Origin: Bradyrhizobium iriomotense
GTDB lineage: Bacteria > Pseudomonadota > Alphaproteobacteria > Rhizobiales > Xanthobacteraceae
DNA: 64,000 nt
Reading direction: 5' to 3'
NCBI RefSeq assembly: GCF_018129405.1
Contig: NZ_JAFCLP010000029.1
Span: forward strand, 1 to 64,000
Shown: positions 8,041-16,231 of the stretch, one piece after another
Layout: the number at the start of each line of letters is the position of its first letter
Numbering within the stretch: the first letter of the stretch is position 1
Program-made: the position numbers and the translations under genes
Notes under the pieces: model-generated
Told to the model about the DNA's origin: nothing
Database searches by the model: none
The model's input: the letters and a program-made list of their open reading frames with translations, nothing else

Positions 8041-8162
8041 GTCGTCCTGGCGAAAGCCAGGACCCATTACCACCGCATTATCTGGCTGCGGGCAAGTGTG
8101 GCCACCAGTCTTCGCAACAACATCCGGTCGGGGTTATGGGTCCTGGCTTTCGCCAGGACGAC
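8041..8162. repeat. Intergenic palindromic repeat, type A
   Basis: GTCGTCCTGGCGAAAGCCAG at the left is answered by its complement at 8141-8162. Inner arms carry GGACCCATTACCAC and a variant of its complement. It sits between the sulfurtransferase and dihydroorotase-like genes. Confidence 0.85.
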
Positions 8163-8203
8163 ACCGAGCTAGAGGCGCGCACTTGTGCCACGCGTGCCCA
8201 GCC

Positions 8204-9538
8204 CTACTGCTTCAGCGTCTCCAGGAACCGCACCGGCTCGCCTTGCGAGGGCGTCACCAGCTCGCCCTGCCACATCACGCGGCGGCCGCGGATGAAGGTG
8301 CCGACGGGCCAGCCGGTGACGCGCACCCCGTCGTAAGGTGTCCAGCCGGCTTTCGACGCGACCCATTTGTTGGTGATGGTCTCGCTGCGCTTCAAATCGA
8401 CCACCGTGAAATCGGCGTCGTAGCCGGCGGCGATGCGGCCCTTGCAGGCCATGTTGTAGAGGCGCGCGGGGCCGGCGCTGGTGAGGTCGACGAACCTTGC
8501 CAGCGACAGGCGGCCGGCATTGACGTGATCGAGCATCAGCGGCACCAGCGTCTGCACGCCGGTCATGCCGGAGGGCGAGGCCGGATAGGTCTTCTGCTTC
8601 TCTTCCAGCGTGTGCGGAGCATGATCCGAGCCGAGCACGTCGATGATGCCCTGCTCGATGCCGCGCCAGATGCCGGCGCGGTGATCGGCGCCCCGCACCG
8701 GCGGGTTCATCTGCGCCAGCGTGCCGAGCCGCTCATAGCATTCGGGAGCGACCAGCGTCAGATGATGCGGCGTCGCCTCGCAGGAGGCGACATCCTTGTG
8801 GTCGCGCAGGAATTCGATCTCTTCCTTGGTCGAGATGTGCAGCACGTGGATGCGTTTTCCCGTCTCGCGCGCGAGCTTGACCAGGCGCTGCGTCGCCATC
8901 AGCGCAGCGGCCTCGTCGCGCCAGACCGGATGCGAGCGCGGATCGCCCTCGATGCGCAGCGGCTTGCGCTCGTTGAGGCGGTACTCGTCCTCGGCGTGGA
9001 AGGCGGCGCGGCGGCGGATCACCTGGAAGATGCGCCGCAGGCTCTCGTCGTCCTCGACCAGCAGCGCGCCGGTGGACGAGCCGATGAACACCTTGACGCC
9101 GGCGCAGCCCGGTGCGCGCTCCAGCACCGGCAGGTCCTGCACGTTCTCGCGGGTACCGCCGATGAAGAAGGCGAAATCGCAATGCATGCGATGATGGGCG
9201 CGCTTCACCTTGTCGGTGAAGGTGGCCTCGGTCACCGTCAATGGCGAGGTGTTCGGCATCTCGAACACGGCGGTGACGCCGCCCATCACGGCACTGCGCG
9301 AGCCGGTCTCGAGGTCTTCCTTCTGCTCCAGCCCGGGCTCGCGGAAATGCACCTGCGTGTCCATCACGCCGGGCAGGATGTGCAGGCCCTTGCAGTCGAT
9401 CACCTCCGCGGCGGAGCCTTGCGACAGCGGACCCAGCTCGGCGATACGACCGCCCGTGATGCCGACATCGCGAACACCCTCGCCGTCCTGGTTGACGACG
9501 GTGCCGCCCTTCAAGATCACATCGAAACGCTGGGTCAT
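8204..9538 (-). CDS. pyrC: Dihydroorotase (class I, PyrC-like) with an altered metal motif
   Basis: At 444 residues this is a full-length amidohydrolase of the class I dihydroorotase type, which would close carbamoyl aspartate to dihydroorotate. It shows HFREPG at 64-69, the carboxylated-lysine region KVFIGSSTGALL, HVLHIST, ATPHHLT and SDHAPH. One key residue differs: the usual DxHVH metal motif reads DTQVH, with Gln62 in place of the first histidine. There is no pyrB beside it, although active class I enzymes often sit with pyrB. It could be a real but variant dihydroorotase or a paralogue with another cyclic amide substrate. Confidence 0.75.
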   Translation of the reverse strand: MTQRFDVILKGGTVVNQDGEGVRDVGITGGRIAELGPLSQGSAAEVIDCKGLHILPGVMDTQVHFREPGLEQKEDLETGSRSAVMGGVTAVFEMPNTSPLTVTEATFTDKVKRAHHRMHCDFAFFIGGTRENVQDLPVLERAPGCAGVKVFIGSSTGALLVEDDESLRRIFQVIRRRAAFHAEDEYRLNERKPLRIEGDPRSHPVWRDEAAALMATQRLVKLARETGKRIHVLHISTKEEIEFLRDHKDVASCEATPHHLTLVAPECYERLGTLAQMNPPVRGADHRAGIWRGIEQGIIDVLGSDHAPHTLEEKQKTYPASPSGMTGVQTLVPLMLDHVNAGRLSLARFVDLTSAGPARLYNMACKGRIAAGYDADFTVVDLKRSETITNKWVASKAGWTPYDGVRVTGWPVGTFIRGRRVMWQGELVTPSQGEPVRFLETLKQ

Positions 9539-9633
9539 GGGCCTCTCTCATCCCCAAGCGCAGGGCTCGAGGTCTTGTCGTTTATGCCTTGCGGGCTTAC
9601 GTTCCGGAGCAACATGTCGCAAGAGATTTTCGC

Positions 9634-10509
9634 ATGAAATCAGCGTTTCTTCCGGACCGGGGCGTGGTCAAGGTCGCGGGCGAGGATGCGCGCAACTTCC
9701 TCAACGGCCTGATCACGACCGACGTCGACAGGCTGAAGCCGGGCCTGGGGCGATTCGGCGCGCTGCTGACCCCGCAGGGCAAGATCATCGTCGATTTCCT
9801 GATCACGGAGGTGCCCGCCGGCCATGGCGGCGGGTTCCTGATCGATTGCCCGAAGGCGCTGGCGGACAGCCTCGCCACCAAGCTGAAATTCTACAAGCTG
9901 CGCGCCAAGGTCACGGTGGAAAGCCTCGATCTCGGCGTGCTCGCGGCCTGGGACGGCCAGCCTGCGGCGCAACCGGACCTTGCCTTCGCCGATCCGCGCA
10001 ATGCCGAACTCGGCACGCGCATCCTGATCCCCGAGGATCTCAAGCAGAAGCTGTCCGACCTGATCGGCGCCGAGCTGGTCGACGCCGCCGACTACGAGGC
10101 GCACCGCATTGCGCTCGGCGTGCCGCGCGGCGGGCTCGATTTCATGTATAGCGATGCCTTCCCACACGAGAGCAACATGGACCGGCTCGCCGGCGTCGAT
10201 TTCGACAAGGGCTGCTACGTCGGCCAGGAGGTCGTCTCGCGCATGCAGCATCGCGGCACCGCGCGCACGCGAAGCGTCAAGGTGCTGCTCGATGACATCT
10301 CGCCGGAAGTCGGCGTCAGCGTGATGGCCGGCGACAAACCGGTCGGTACCATGGGCTCGTCGGCGCAAGGCAAGGGCATCGCGCTCGTGCGCATCGACCG
10401 TGTCGCCGATGCGCTCGATGCTGGCCAACCGCTTACCGCGGGTGGCTTAGCGTTGAGGCTTGCGGAGCCGGACGTCGTCCGCATTCCCGCCAAGCAGCCC
10501 ACCGCATGA
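9634..10509 (+). CDS. ygfZ: Folate-binding YgfZ-type protein
   Basis: The protein has 291 residues and the hallmark KGCYVGQEVVSRMQHRG, which identifies the YgfZ/IBA57 family. These proteins are related to aminomethyltransferase GcvT, bind tetrahydrofolate and help mature certain iron-sulfur enzymes. The N-terminal LNGLITTDVDRL region is also typical. I start it at ATG 9634 because the frame's earlier start has no family similarity. It diverges from the dihydroorotase-like gene. Its stop overlaps the start of tag by four bases (ATGA), so translation is coupled with the DNA repair glycosylase. Confidence 0.9.
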   Translation: MKSAFLPDRGVVKVAGEDARNFLNGLITTDVDRLKPGLGRFGALLTPQGKIIVDFLITEVPAGHGGGFLIDCPKALADSLATKLKFYKLRAKVTVESLDLGVLAAWDGQPAAQPDLAFADPRNAELGTRILIPEDLKQKLSDLIGAELVDAADYEAHRIALGVPRGGLDFMYSDAFPHESNMDRLAGVDFDKGCYVGQEVVSRMQHRGTARTRSVKVLLDDISPEVGVSVMAGDKPVGTMGSSAQGKGIALVRIDRVADALDAGQPLTAGGLALRLAEPDVVRIPAKQPTA

Positions 10510-11132
10510 GCCGCGCTCCCCGCCTGCATCCCGACGGCCTGACCCGCTGCCCCTGGCCCGGCGAAGATCCGCTCTATGTCGCCTATCACGACACCGAATG
10601 GGGCGTGCCCGAGTATGACGACCGCGCGCTCTATGAAAAGCTGATCCTCGACGGTTTTCAGGCCGGCCTGTCCTGGATCACGATCTTGCGCAAGCGCGAC
10701 AATTTCCGCAAAGCCTTCGACGATTTTCAGCCGGAGAAGATCGCGCGCTACAATGCCAAGAAAGTCCACGCGCTGATGAACGATGCCGGCATCGTGCGCA
10801 ACCGCGCCAAGATCGACGGCGCGATCCTGAGCGCAAAGTCCTATCTTGATATCATGGAGAAAGGCCCGGGCTTCTCGAAGCTGCTGTGGGACTTCATGGG
10901 CGGCAAGCCCAAGGTCAACCATTTCAAGACGACCGCGAGCGTGCCGGCCTCGACGCCGCTGTCGGTGCAGATCTCCAAGGAGCTGTCCTCGCGCGGCTTC
11001 AAGTTCGTCGGCCCGACCATCGTCTACGCCTTCATGCAGGCGACCGGCATGGTCAACGACCATCTCGTCGACTGCCATTGCCACGCGACCTGCGGCAAGA
11101 CGCAGCGCAAGCCGCGCCTCAAGGTCAAATGA
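10506..11132 (+). CDS. tag: DNA-3-methyladenine glycosylase I
   Basis: The 208-residue protein matches Tag, which removes 3-methyladenine from alkylated DNA. The family features are present: RCPWPG near the N-terminus, YHDTEWGVP, the helix with LILDGFQAGLSW, and a C-terminal VDCHCHATC that supplies zinc ligands together with the N-terminal Cys and His. A Lys/Arg-rich tail ends the protein. The start overlaps the ygfZ stop by four bases, and its own stop overlaps the HD gene in the same ATGA manner, making a tightly coupled three-gene unit. Confidence 0.93.
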   Translation: MSRAPRLHPDGLTRCPWPGEDPLYVAYHDTEWGVPEYDDRALYEKLILDGFQAGLSWITILRKRDNFRKAFDDFQPEKIARYNAKKVHALMNDAGIVRNRAKIDGAILSAKSYLDIMEKGPGFSKLLWDFMGGKPKVNHFKTTASVPASTPLSVQISKELSSRGFKFVGPTIVYAFMQATGMVNDHLVDCHCHATCGKTQRKPRLKVK

Positions 11133-11743
11133 CCGCGAAGAAGACGGCACGCGGCGCGGAGTCCCGCGCCTGGCAGCGCATGCTGTCGGGCCGGCGGCTC
11201 GACCTGCTCGATCCCTCCCCGCTCGACGTCGAGATTGCCGACATCGCGCATGGTCTTGCGCGCGTGGCGCGCTGGAACGGGCAGACCACCGGCGCGCACA
11301 TTTTCTCGGTCGCGCAACACACGCTGCTGGTGGAAACCGTGCTGCGGCACGAGATGCCGCGCGTCGACCAGCGCATGCGGCTCGCCGCGCTGCTGCACGA
11401 TGCGCCCGAATATGTGATCGGCGACATGATCTCGCCGTTCAAGGCCGTGCTCGATGGCCATTACAAGGCGGTGGAGAAGCGCCTGCTCGGCGCCATCCAC
11501 ATCCGCTTCGGCCTGCCGCCGGTGCTGGCGGACGAGATCACCCTGGCTATCAAGGCCGCCGATCGCGGTGCGGCCTATCTCGAGGCAACCGAGCTCGCCG
11601 GCTTCAGCGAAAGCGAGGCGCGGCGCCTGTTCGGCAAGGATCCGGGCCTCTCCGACAGCGTCCGGCGCGACTATCTCACGCCCTGGACCGCGGCGCGGGC
11701 GGAGAAGCAGTTTCTGGAGCGGTTCAACGCGGTGTTTGCGTAG
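11129..11743 (+). CDS. HD-domain phosphohydrolase (YfbR-like)
   Basis: 204 residues with a complete HD domain: H-F-S-V-AQHT (HIFSVAQHTLLVE) supplies the first histidine, and LAALLHDAPEYVIGD carries the His-Asp pair that names the family. The length and motifs resemble YfbR-type 5'-deoxynucleotidases, but substrate is not proven by sequence. It starts at the ATG that overlaps the tag stop. The coupling to a DNA glycosylase would suit a nucleotide-cleaning role (inference). A palindromic repeat begins 37 bases after the stop. Confidence 0.85.
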   Translation: MTAKKTARGAESRAWQRMLSGRRLDLLDPSPLDVEIADIAHGLARVARWNGQTTGAHIFSVAQHTLLVETVLRHEMPRVDQRMRLAALLHDAPEYVIGDMISPFKAVLDGHYKAVEKRLLGAIHIRFGLPPVLADEITLAIKAADRGAAYLEATELAGFSESEARRLFGKDPGLSDSVRRDYLTPWTAARAEKQFLERFNAVFA

Positions 11744-11779
11744 GTCCTGTAGGGGGCTGGTGGCGCCTCAATCTCTGCT

Positions 11780-11921
11780 GTCGTCCCGGCGCAGGCCGGG
11801 ACCCATAACCACAGGGAGAGGTTGCGGCGCAAACCGACAACCACGAGTCTTCGCAAAACCTCATCCTGTGGTTATGGGTCCCGGATCTGCGCGCGCTTGT
11901 GGCGCGCTTGTCCGGGACGAC
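11780..11921. repeat. Intergenic palindromic repeat, type A
   Basis: GTCGTCCCGGCGCAGGCC at the left and CTTGTCCGGGACGAC at the right frame inner arms around CCCATAACCACAGG and its complement. Just after it, 11930-11950 carries half of a type G repeat (TTCGCTTTGCCCACC). Confidence 0.85.
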
Positions 11922-11980
11922 CGTGAGGCTTCGCTTTGCCCACCCTGCGGCCGCGGCTATAATCAACAAAAAGGTCCGCC

Positions 11981-12487
11981 ATGATCCACGTCTGTTCCCT
12001 CGCCGCGCTTCCCGAAACCGTCCGCCTCACCAGGGCCAGCCACGTGCTGACGGTGATGGCCAATGTCGAGCAGGTGGCGCGTCCGGTATCGGTGCTGCCG
12101 GCCAACCATCTCAAGGTGTCGATGGACGACATCACCGAGGAGATGGACGGCTTTGTCGCACCGTCGGAGACGCATATCGAGCAGGTGCTGAACTTCGTGC
12201 GCGGCTGGGACCGCAGCGCGCCGCTGGTGGTGCATTGCTATGCCGGAATCAGCCGCTCCACCGCGAGCGCGTTCGCCGCCGTTTGCGCGCTCAATCCGCA
12301 TCGCGACGAGATCGAGATCGCCAAGAAGATCCGGGCCGCGTCGCCGATCGCCTCGCCGAACCGGCGCATCGTCGGCCTCGCCGACCGCGCGCTCGGGCGC
12401 AACGGCCGCATGCTGCGCGCGCTCGACGAGATGGGCCCGGGCGCGATGATGGTCGAGGGCCACCCCTTCGTGATCGAGCTCGAATGA
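11981..12487 (+). CDS. Dual-specificity/tyrosine phosphatase-like protein
   Basis: 168 residues with the phosphatase signature HCYAGISRS, a perfect C-x5-R P-loop, at about residues 86-94. Upstream, MDDITEE may supply the general-acid aspartate. Proteins of this type in Rhizobiales are annotated as tyrosine phosphatases; the substrate is unknown. It begins 60 bases after a palindromic repeat, with a CTATAAT-like -10 at 11957-11963. The NAD regulator gene starts 19 bases after its stop, so the two are probably cotranscribed, though no functional tie is obvious. Confidence 0.8.
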   Translation: MIHVCSLAALPETVRLTRASHVLTVMANVEQVARPVSVLPANHLKVSMDDITEEMDGFVAPSETHIEQVLNFVRGWDRSAPLVVHCYAGISRSTASAFAAVCALNPHRDEIEIAKKIRAASPIASPNRRIVGLADRALGRNGRMLRALDEMGPGAMMVEGHPFVIELE

Positions 12488-12506
12488 CACAAGCGATCTC
12501 AGCCGC

Positions 12507-13475
12507 ATGAGCGAGACGCTGCTGACACCGATCGAGATCGGCCTGACCGCCGCCATCGTCGCGATCGAGGACCATGAGCCGCTGATCCTCACCGCCCACA
12601 ACAGCGACGGGCTGGCGGGCCTGCCGTTCGGCCCGTTCGACGCGCTGAGCCATCGCACGTTCGAGATCGGCCTGCGCGCCTGGGTCGAGGAGCAGGCGGG
12701 CCTGCGGCTCGGCTATGTCGAACAGCTCTACACCTTTGGCGATCGCGGCCGTCATGCCGAGGCCGGCGACACCGGCGCGCACATGGTGTCGATCGGCTAT
12801 CTCGCGCTCACACGCGCCGCGGGCGGCGAGCTCGCGGCAAACGGGGCAAGCTTCGAGCCGTGGTACCGCTTCCTGCCCTGGGAGGACTGGCGCGAGGAGC
12901 CGCCCGCGATCATCGCCCGCGACATCATCCCCGCGCTGACGGCGTGGGCGGAGCAGGAGACGCCGGAGACGACGCGCGCATTGCCGCGCAAGGATCGCGT
13001 GCGGTTCTATTTCGGCCTCGACGGCGCGCCCTGGGACGAGGAGCGCGTGCTCGACCGTTACGAGCTGCTCTACGAGGCCGGGCTGATCGAGGAGGCGCGG
13101 CGCGACGGCCGTCCTGCGGCATTAGCGCGCAAGGCGCTGCCGGCGCTCGGGACCTCGATGCGGTTCGACCACCGCCGGATTCTCGCCACGGGAATCGCGC
13201 GGCTGCGCGCAAAGCTGAAGTATCGTCCTGTGGTGTTTGAACTTTTGCCCGCCGAGTTCACACTCACGGAATTGCAGCATACCGTGGAGGCGATCTCCGG
13301 CCGGCATCTGCACAAGCAGAATTTCCGCCGCCTGGTCGAAACGGAAGCCCTGGTCGAACCGACCGGTGTGATGTCGACACAGACGGGCGGACGGCCGGCA
13401 GCGCTCTACCGCTTCCGCCGCGAGGTGCTCCAGGAGCGGCCCGCGCCGGGCTTGCGCGTGCGCTCCCGGCGCTAG
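12507..13475 (+). CDS. NrtR-type NUDIX-like regulator of NAD metabolism
   Basis: At 322 residues it joins a NUDIX-like N-terminal domain to a C-terminal winged helix. The NUDIX box is broken (RAWVEEQAGL, without the full set of catalytic glutamates), so it should sense rather than cleave a nucleotide. The winged helix, about residues 250-305, has the NrtR look: FTLTELQ, then KQNFRRLVE and GRPAALYRFR. NrtR regulators control NAD genes and respond to NAD-related nucleotides. The nadABC genes lie 9 kb away behind two matching operators, which are the obvious targets. Whether it represses or activates is not visible. Confidence 0.8.
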   Translation: MSETLLTPIEIGLTAAIVAIEDHEPLILTAHNSDGLAGLPFGPFDALSHRTFEIGLRAWVEEQAGLRLGYVEQLYTFGDRGRHAEAGDTGAHMVSIGYLALTRAAGGELAANGASFEPWYRFLPWEDWREEPPAIIARDIIPALTAWAEQETPETTRALPRKDRVRFYFGLDGAPWDEERVLDRYELLYEAGLIEEARRDGRPAALARKALPALGTSMRFDHRRILATGIARLRAKLKYRPVVFELLPAEFTLTELQHTVEAISGRHLHKQNFRRLVETEALVEPTGVMSTQTGGRPAALYRFRREVLQERPAPGLRVRSRR

Positions 13476-13527
13476 ATCCTGATATCAGTGGTACCGGACC
13501 CCTGCCCGCCGGTTGCCTGGAGGCTTC

Positions 13528-16227
13528 ATGTTCGACGGCCCGTTCGACGTCTTTGCGCTGATCATTGCGATCATCGCTTTCCTGATCGCGATCAAGGCGT
13601 CCAGCCAGGCGACCGAGTTGCGCCGCCAGCTGAACCTGCTCGAAGGGAAGTTTTATGCGCAGCGGCCGGTGCAGCCGCCGCCGCTGATGCCCGCGCAGGT
13701 GCAGGCTGAAGCGCCCGCACCAGCTGCCGCCGAGCCGCCGCCGCTTGCGCCGGAAGCCGAAACGACACCGCCTCCGCTCGTCACCGAAGAGGTTGCACCA
13801 CCCCCGCTTGAACCGAGCACGGGCGCTGATGCGCCGCCGCCGGTGCCGGAGGCTGCGCCCGGATTCGAGGAACGCCTCGGCACCCGCTGGGTGGTTTGGA
13901 TCGGCGGCCTTGCGCTGGCGCTCGGCGGCTTCTTCATGGTGCGCTATTCGATCGAGGCCGGCCTCGTCGGCCCCGGCGTGCGCGTGTTCCTCGGCGGCCT
14001 GTTCGCAGCCGCGCTGCTGGGTGCCGGCGAATGGACGCGGCGCAAGGAGAGCATCTCCACCATCCAGGCGCTGCCGATCGCCAACATTCCCGCGATCCTC
14101 ACCGCGGCCGGCACGGCGGTGGCGTTCGCCACTATCTATGCGGCCTATGCGCTCTATGGCTTCCTCGTACCCGCCACCGCCTTCGTGCTGCTCGGCATCG
14201 TCGCGATGGGCACGCTCGCCGCAGCGCTGCTGCATGGGCCAGCGCTCGCAGGGCTCGGCGTGGTCGGCGCCTTCGTGACGCCGATCCTCGTCTCCAGCGG
14301 CAAGCCGGACTATTGGGCGCTCTACATCTATCTCGCCATCGTCACCGCCGCGAGTTTCGGCCTTGCCCGCATCCGGCTGTGGCGCTGGCTTGCCGTCACG
14401 ACGATCGCCTTCGCGGTGCTCTGGATCTTCCCGGGGCTCGATACCGAACAGGTGCAGGTCGCGCCGCACGCCTTCCATGTCATCGCGGGCTTCGTGCTTG
14501 CCGCGCTGCTCGTGGTCTGCGGCTTCATGTTCGGCCCGACCATCGAGGACGGCGAGATCGAGCCGGTCTCGTCGGGCGCGCTCGGCGCCTATCTGTTCGC
14601 TGCGATGCTGGTCGTGCTGTCGAGCGCGCATGCGGATCTCGCGCTGATCGCCTTCACGCTCCTCGTCGGCGGGACGCTGTTCGTCGCCTGGCGCGCGCCC
14701 GCGGCCACCGGCGCGCTGGGCGCAGCTGCTGCGACCGTGTTCATCGTGTTCGCCGAATGGGCGGTGCGCGCCAATCCTGACATGCTGGTGCTGCCGGGCG
14801 GCCCCATGCCGGGCGTCGGCCCTGTCGCGACCGACAGCTCGGTGACGCTGCACCTGGTGACGGCCGCGATCTTCGCCGCCGGCTTCGGCGTCGCGGGCTT
14901 TTTCGCGCAGGGCCGGTCGAACTCGGCCATCATTCCCGTGGTGTGGTCGGCGGCGGGCGTCGCCACGCCGATCGCGATCCTGGTCGCGCTCTACGCCCGC
15001 ATCGCCCATCTCGACCGATCGATCCCGTTCGCGATCCTCGCTGTTCTGCTCGCTGCCGCCTTTGGCGCTGCGACCGAAGCGCTGATGCGTCGGGAAGAAC
15101 GACCGGGCGTTGCAACCTCGATCGCATTGTTTGCGACCGGCACGCTCGGCGCGCTCGCGCTGGCGCTGACCTTTGCGCTGGAGAAAGGCTGGCTCACCAT
15201 TGCGCTGGCGCTGATGTCGATCGGCACCGCCTGGATCTCGTTGCAGCGACCGATTCCGGTGCTGCGCCGGTTAGCTGCGATCTTCGCCGCGATCGTCACC
15301 GCGCGCATCGTCTATGATCCCCGCATCGTCGGCGATGCCGTCGGCACGACGCCGATCTTCAACTGGCTGCTGTGGGGCTACGGCCTGCCGGCCGCCTCGT
15401 TCTGGGGCGCGAGCATCTTCCTGCGCCGCCGCGGTGACGACGTCCCCTTGCGCGTCGTCGAGGCGGCCGCGATCCTGTTCACCGCGCTGCTCGCCTTCAT
15501 GGAGATCCGGCATTTCGCGACCGGCGGCGACATGATTTCGCCACCGTCACTGCTCGAATGCGCGCTGCAGGTTTGCATCACGCTCGCCATGGCGATCGGG
15601 CTGGAGCGCCTGCGGCTGCGCAGCCGCAGCATCGTGCACAATGTCGGCGCGGTCGTGCTGACGGCGATCGCCGGCCTCATCAGCGTGTTCGGTCTCCTAA
15701 TCCTGGAGAACCCGCTGATCTGGCGCATCGACGTCGGCGGCGCGGTGTTCAACCTGCTGCTGCTCGGCTATGCGCTGCCGGCGGTGCTGATGCTGCTATT
15801 GTCCTATGCGGTGGTTGGCGAGCGCGGCAAGGTCTACGCCAACACCATCGCCGGCGGCGCGCTGGTTTTCGCGCTCGCCTATGTCACGCTGGAGATCCGC
15901 CGCTTCTATCACGGCCCGATCCTCTCCAGCGGCCCGACCACCGGCGCCGAGCAATACACCTATTCGATCGGCTGGCTCGCCTTCGGCGTGGTGCTGCTCG
16001 GGGTCGGCATTCTCGTCAACTCAGAACGGGCGCGGCTGGCGTCCGCCGCCGTCATCGCGCTGACGATCCTGAAGGCCTTCGTCATCGACATGTCGACGCT
16101 GACAGGCGTCTATCGCGCGCTGTCATTCATGTGCCTCGGCATCGTGCTGGTCGCGATCGGCTGGCTCTACCAGCGCATCCTGTTCCGGCGGCAGGCCCCG
16201 CCGCCGGCTCCGCAGACGGGCAGTTGA
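13528..16227 (+). CDS. Large DUF2339-type multi-pass membrane protein
   Basis: 899 residues. One N-terminal membrane helix is followed by a short coiled segment (SSQATELRRQLNLLEGKF). Then comes a Pro/Ala/Glu-rich linker of about 80 residues, then roughly 20 or more hydrophobic helices. The entry to the membrane part, FEERLGTRWVVWIGGLALALGGFFMVRYS, is characteristic of DUF2339 proteins, whose function is unknown. The start at ATG 13528 is chosen for the GGAGG at 13519-13523. It stands alone, with the chemoreceptor gene convergent four bases beyond its stop, so any terminators must lie within the coding ends. Confidence 0.85.
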   Translation: MFDGPFDVFALIIAIIAFLIAIKASSQATELRRQLNLLEGKFYAQRPVQPPPLMPAQVQAEAPAPAAAEPPPLAPEAETTPPPLVTEEVAPPPLEPSTGADAPPPVPEAAPGFEERLGTRWVVWIGGLALALGGFFMVRYSIEAGLVGPGVRVFLGGLFAAALLGAGEWTRRKESISTIQALPIANIPAILTAAGTAVAFATIYAAYALYGFLVPATAFVLLGIVAMGTLAAALLHGPALAGLGVVGAFVTPILVSSGKPDYWALYIYLAIVTAASFGLARIRLWRWLAVTTIAFAVLWIFPGLDTEQVQVAPHAFHVIAGFVLAALLVVCGFMFGPTIEDGEIEPVSSGALGAYLFAAMLVVLSSAHADLALIAFTLLVGGTLFVAWRAPAATGALGAAAATVFIVFAEWAVRANPDMLVLPGGPMPGVGPVATDSSVTLHLVTAAIFAAGFGVAGFFAQGRSNSAIIPVVWSAAGVATPIAILVALYARIAHLDRSIPFAILAVLLAAAFGAATEALMRREERPGVATSIALFATGTLGALALALTFALEKGWLTIALALMSIGTAWISLQRPIPVLRRLAAIFAAIVTARIVYDPRIVGDAVGTTPIFNWLLWGYGLPAASFWGASIFLRRRGDDVPLRVVEAAAILFTALLAFMEIRHFATGGDMISPPSLLECALQVCITLAMAIGLERLRLRSRSIVHNVGAVVLTAIAGLISVFGLLILENPLIWRIDVGGAVFNLLLLGYALPAVLMLLLSYAVVGERGKVYANTIAGGALVFALAYVTLEIRRFYHGPILSSGPTTGAEQYTYSIGWLAFGVVLLGVGILVNSERARLASAAVIALTILKAFVIDMSTLTGVYRALSFMCLGIVLVAIGWLYQRILFRRQAPPPAPQTGS

Positions 16228-16231
16228 GGGA

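Noticed and set aside
7451-9637. A 728-codon open frame antisense to the sulfurtransferase and dihydroorotase-like genes
   Set aside because: It crosses two well-supported genes and a palindromic repeat; composition is typical of a high-GC antisense shadow.
13264-15009. A 581-codon open frame antisense to the DUF2339 gene
   Set aside because: It is Asp/Arg/His-rich low-complexity sequence mirrored from the real membrane protein gene, which has a good ribosome site and family similarity.
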